A DNA stretch of 25,521 nt from JADJLQ01 sp964396995 (GTDB taxonomy: Bacteria; Bacteroidota; Bacteroidia; Chitinophagales; Saprospiraceae), in NCBI GenBank assembly GCA_964396995.1, contig CAYNIG010000037.1, forward strand, positions 1 to 25,521. Direction: 5' to 3'. Position numbers and translations under genes: made by a program. Within the stretch, counting starts at the first letter, position 1. Each line of letters starts with the position of its first letter. The notes below the pieces were generated by a model. The model was not told the origin of the DNA. It was given only the letters and a program-made list of their open reading frames with translations, and made no database searches. Below are positions 23,349 through 25,521 of this stretch, piece after piece.

Positions 23349-23840
23349 ATGATAAAATTATATTTTTCACTTTCCATTGCCATTCTGATTGGTGCATGCT
23401 CAACTGCACTGAACTTAAATACCGGTGATTTATTAAATATTAAGTTGAGCATACAAGCATACCGGGATGCCTGGAGGTCAGGTGACTCTGCCAAAATACG
23501 TAGCCTTATTAGTAATGAAATAACCCTCTATATGCCTGATGAAGCAGGCGTACCCAAACAGGGAAAGGAGGCCGTGACCGCATTTTGGTTTCCCACATCG
23601 GACATTTCCTATCCCATTACCAAATACGAAATCAGCAATGAAAAAATAGAAGGATGTGGTTCCATGGCTTTTTACTCTGGGATATCCCATATGGAATGGC
23701 ATGTACTGCAAAACGGTGTACACGCTGATACTACGCTTTCTGTCTCGGAGTTTTTAAATGTACTGCGGAAAGAAAACGGCGTTTGGAGACTATATAAAAT
23801 AATCTACAATATAAAACACAATGACTATCAGGCAAAATGA
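23349..23840 (+). CDS. SnoaL/DUF4440-like lipoprotein
   Basis: The 163-residue protein starts with a lipoprotein signal (lipobox LIGAC, C17). The mature protein has the NTF2-like fold of DUF4440/SnoaL-like proteins (about 28-158). It opens with LSIQAYRDAWRSGDSAKI (32-49) and contains the usual motifs LYMPDEAGVPKQGKEAV (60-76) and SVSEFLNVLRKENGVWRLYKI. Such proteins bind or turn over small molecules, but no active site is assignable here. The gene overlaps the DUF1801 gene by 4 bp (ATGA), so the two are likely translationally coupled. Confidence 0.85.
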   Translation: MIKLYFSLSIAILIGACSTALNLNTGDLLNIKLSIQAYRDAWRSGDSAKIRSLISNEITLYMPDEAGVPKQGKEAVTAFWFPTSDISYPITKYEISNEKIEGCGSMAFYSGISHMEWHVLQNGVHADTTLSVSEFLNVLRKENGVWRLYKIIYNIKHNDYQAK

Positions 23841-24226
23841 AAAATAAAATACATCCAATTATGAATAAAAATCCGAAAGTGGATGCCTATATGGCAAAGT
23901 TAATAAATCCGTTAAAAGCGGAAATGGAAGCGGTCAGGGAAATTATTTTGAATGCAAATCCGAATATATCTGAAGATATAAAATGGGCTGCCCCGAGTTT
24001 TTTCTACAAAGAAAATATGTGCACTTTTAATCCTCGGGCCACCAAGACCATTACGCTGATCTTTCATAAAGGATCTTTAATAGAGGATAAAACAGGCATA
24101 TTGCAGGGAGAAGCAAAAGAAGCAAGAACAGTAAAATTTAAAAATTTAGCAGAAGTAAAAGTGAACAAGGCTAATCTGGAAAAGGTGATCAAGGGCTGGA
24201 TAAAGGCAATGGATACTTTAAAATAA
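23837..24226 (+). CDS. DUF1801 (YdhG-like) family protein
   Basis: The 129-residue soluble protein has the DUF1801 hallmark EDIKWAAPSFFY (46-57), followed by TLIFHKGSLI (73-82) and a C-terminal helix (KANLEKVIKGWIKAM). The fold is related to YdhG/CyaY-like proteins, and the biochemical role is unknown. The ATG at 23837 overlaps the upstream stop. An internal ATG at 23861 (residue 9) is an alternative start. It is co-transcribed with the SnoaL-like lipoprotein and closed by a clear terminator. Confidence 0.88.
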   Translation: MKNKIHPIMNKNPKVDAYMAKLINPLKAEMEAVREIILNANPNISEDIKWAAPSFFYKENMCTFNPRATKTITLIFHKGSLIEDKTGILQGEAKEARTVKFKNLAEVKVNKANLEKVIKGWIKAMDTLK

Positions 24227-24250
24227 ATTCAAAGTGAGTCTTTTCATATA

Positions 24251-24286
24251 CCCCAATATGGCAAAAGTGTGATGTTGGGGATTTTT
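24251..24286 (+). terminator. Rho-independent terminator after the DUF1801 gene
   Basis: CCCCAATAT (24251-24259) pairs with ATGTTGGGG (24272-24280) through nine pairs including one U-G wobble, with a 12 nt loop, followed by ATTTTT. It lies 25 bp after the stop and 53 bp before the convergent AraC gene end. Confidence 0.7.
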
Positions 24287-24338
24287 AGTTTACCTATTCA
24301 GGAAAGAGACTTTTTTAAAGCCAGTTCATATGCGTTAT

Positions 24339-25226
24339 TCAGGTGGCTAACCCTTTTTTATTAAATAAATCGGAGCCGGAAAGAAAGGATAAAATGGTTG
24401 ACTGATTTTGCCTGTACTCCAGTGGGGTAGTATTGGAAAATTCTTTAAACTCAGAAATGAAATGAGACTGGTCATAGTATCCTGCTTCCAATCCAACTTG
24501 TGCAATACTGAGATGGCCTTGTTTTATCAACGCTATGGATTTTTGAAATTTAAGTTTACGTGAATAAAAGCCCATAGTAAGCCCTACAGATTCTTTAAAC
24601 CTTTGTTCGATTCTTCTTCGGGATAAACCCAAAGAGGAAACCAGCCCTTTGTGATCTGATAAAGAAGGCTTTTCTGTGAATATTTGTATCAATTGTTTGC
24701 TAAGAGGGTCCAATGCCCATTTATCCAGTTTGGAAACAAGGTATTTATCTAATAGTTGGAACATGTCTGCCACCGAAAATCGGTATTCGGTAAGCTCTTC
24801 GGCAATAGCAGCGTTTTTGTCCAATATGCTGAGGGGCGCCATCACGTTTTGAAACTCATCTGCAGGATGACTGAAAAGGTTTTTTCCGGCCCAGGGATAC
24901 AGGCTGGCGCCTATGCATATGCTGGGTTTAGTAAAACTCATTTTAAACGGCTGGCTAAACTGTCCCGAAAAAAATGAAGTGGGTTGAAGAAAAAACCGAT
25001 CCTCTTTGAGCCAGGCCATTTCAGTTGGATTATGCACATAAAAAATCAATTCATGTGCCCCATAAGGAAAATAGATTTGCTGAAAAGGAATATCAGCAGG
25101 TTCTATTTCCAGATACCAATAACTTTTAACATAGTTCTTTAGTAAATTGGATGGAAAGGCTCTGATTTGTTTCAAAATAAACTGTTTATAGGGTATAAAA
25201 GTCCTAAATCGATTTGGTAAATACAA
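24339..25226 (-). CDS. DUF6597/AraC-family transcriptional regulator
   Basis: The protein has up to 295 residues. The N-terminal DUF6597 sensor domain (about 20-125) opens with AFPSNLLKNYVKSYWYLE (23-40). The C-terminal AraC helix-turn-helix pair covers about 190-280 (SSLGLSRRRIEQRFKESVGL, then IAQVGLEAGYYDQSHFISEF). No ATG exists between the upstream in-frame stop and the sensor domain. The start is therefore TTG, at 25226 as given or at 25175. The latter gives MKQIRAFPS, the more usual distance from the start to the domain. It is divergent from the partial gene at the right edge, and its target is unknown. Confidence 0.88.
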   Translation of the reverse strand: MYLPNRFRTFIPYKQFILKQIRAFPSNLLKNYVKSYWYLEIEPADIPFQQIYFPYGAHELIFYVHNPTEMAWLKEDRFFLQPTSFFSGQFSQPFKMSFTKPSICIGASLYPWAGKNLFSHPADEFQNVMAPLSILDKNAAIAEELTEYRFSVADMFQLLDKYLVSKLDKWALDPLSKQLIQIFTEKPSLSDHKGLVSSLGLSRRRIEQRFKESVGLTMGFYSRKLKFQKSIALIKQGHLSIAQVGLEAGYYDQSHFISEFKEFSNTTPLEYRQNQSTILSFLSGSDLFNKKGLAT

Positions 25227-25312
25227 TAGGTATGGATTGGATTTAACTTTATACCTTCAGGCTTTACCAAAAATTCCGGATTTAGTGTAAATTGATTCTC
25301 CAATTTCTAACT

Positions 25313-25521
25313 ATGCGATTAAAATATTTATCCTTACTCTTTCTTTTTATTCCCGTACTCACCTTTTCGCAACTTATAGGGGCATATGAGCTAAAAGACA
25401 AAGGAGATCCCGGCGAATTGGCCATTCTCGTAATAAGTGAAAATTATATGAGTGTGGCAGTGTTCAACACTCAATCACCTAATTTTATTCGCACCTTTGG
25501 AGGGGCTTATCTGGTAAAAGG
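25313..25521 (+). CDS. Secreted protein, N-terminal fragment (runs off right edge)
   Basis: From the ATG at 25313 there are 69 codons with no stop before the edge. Residues 1-20 (MRLKYLSLLFLFIPVLTFSQ) form a signal peptide. The mature part starts LIGAYELKDKGDPGELAIL, then FIRTFGGAYLV, a pattern seen in lipocalin-like secreted proteins of Bacteroidota. This classification is tentative because only the first 49 residues after the signal peptide are present. It is divergent from the DUF6597/AraC regulator, 86 bp between starts, which makes it a plausible target of that regulator. Confidence 0.75.
   Translation, partial: MRLKYLSLLFLFIPVLTFSQLIGAYELKDKGDPGELAILVISENYMSVAVFNTQSPNFIRTFGGAYLVK

Overview
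The window looks like a stretch of chromosome from a member of the Bacteroidota. Two proteins end in type IX secretion (por) sorting domains. The left edge carries the start of a SusC/RagA-type TonB-dependent receptor. Several promoters resemble the Bacteroidota -7 element TAnnTTTG, Shine-Dalgarno sequences are mostly absent, and the DNA is AT-rich. The gene mix (sortilin-like Asp-box protein, FG-GAP/ASPIC protein, DUF4961 amylase, ECF sigma modules) would suit a saprospirian or chitinophagal lineage, but the sequence alone does not settle the family. I see no rRNA, tRNA, CRISPR array, insertion sequence or prophage. It reads as core/accessory chromosome organised in short transcription units.

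Left part (1-3.7 kb): a SusC-like receptor runs off the left edge on the minus strand. Divergent from it is an Rrf2-type regulator with a four-cysteine C-terminal cluster. A 580 bp gap with inverted repeats and a perfect 12 bp palindrome follows, then a TauE/SafE (TSUP) anion exporter and a small pterin-4a-carbinolamine dehydratase.

Secreted-protein section (3.7-12.5 kb): a 953-residue GH13 amylase-family enzyme with a T9SS tail (minus), a 1076-residue sortilin/VPS10-like Asp-box protein (plus), and a 735-residue FG-GAP/ASPIC-UnbV protein with a T9SS tail (minus). These point to extracellular polysaccharide use and surface proteins.

Minus-strand four-gene cassette (16.9 to 12.7 kb, in transcription order): secreted alpha/beta hydrolase, four-helix membrane protein, secreted NTF2-like/alpha-beta-hydrolase fusion, AraC-type regulator. 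The spacings are 18 bp, an 11 bp overlap and 23 bp. This is the best candidate here for an undescribed functional unit: two exported hydrolases, a membrane partner and a dedicated regulator.

Right part (17.3-25.5 kb): an AlkC-type DNA glycosylase with an Ig-like tail (minus), a Tat-signal-bearing enolase-superfamily enzyme (plus), a PlsC-like acyltransferase (minus), an ECF sigma / cysteine-free membrane anti-sigma-like protein / Spy-like periplasmic protein triad (plus), a TPR-plus-DUF1579-like secreted protein closed by a clear terminator, a SnoaL-like lipoprotein translationally coupled to a DUF1801 protein, a DUF6597/AraC regulator (minus), and the first 69 codons of a secreted protein that runs off the right edge. 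Two genes (alkC and the last AraC regulator) have no usable ATG and apparently start at TTG.
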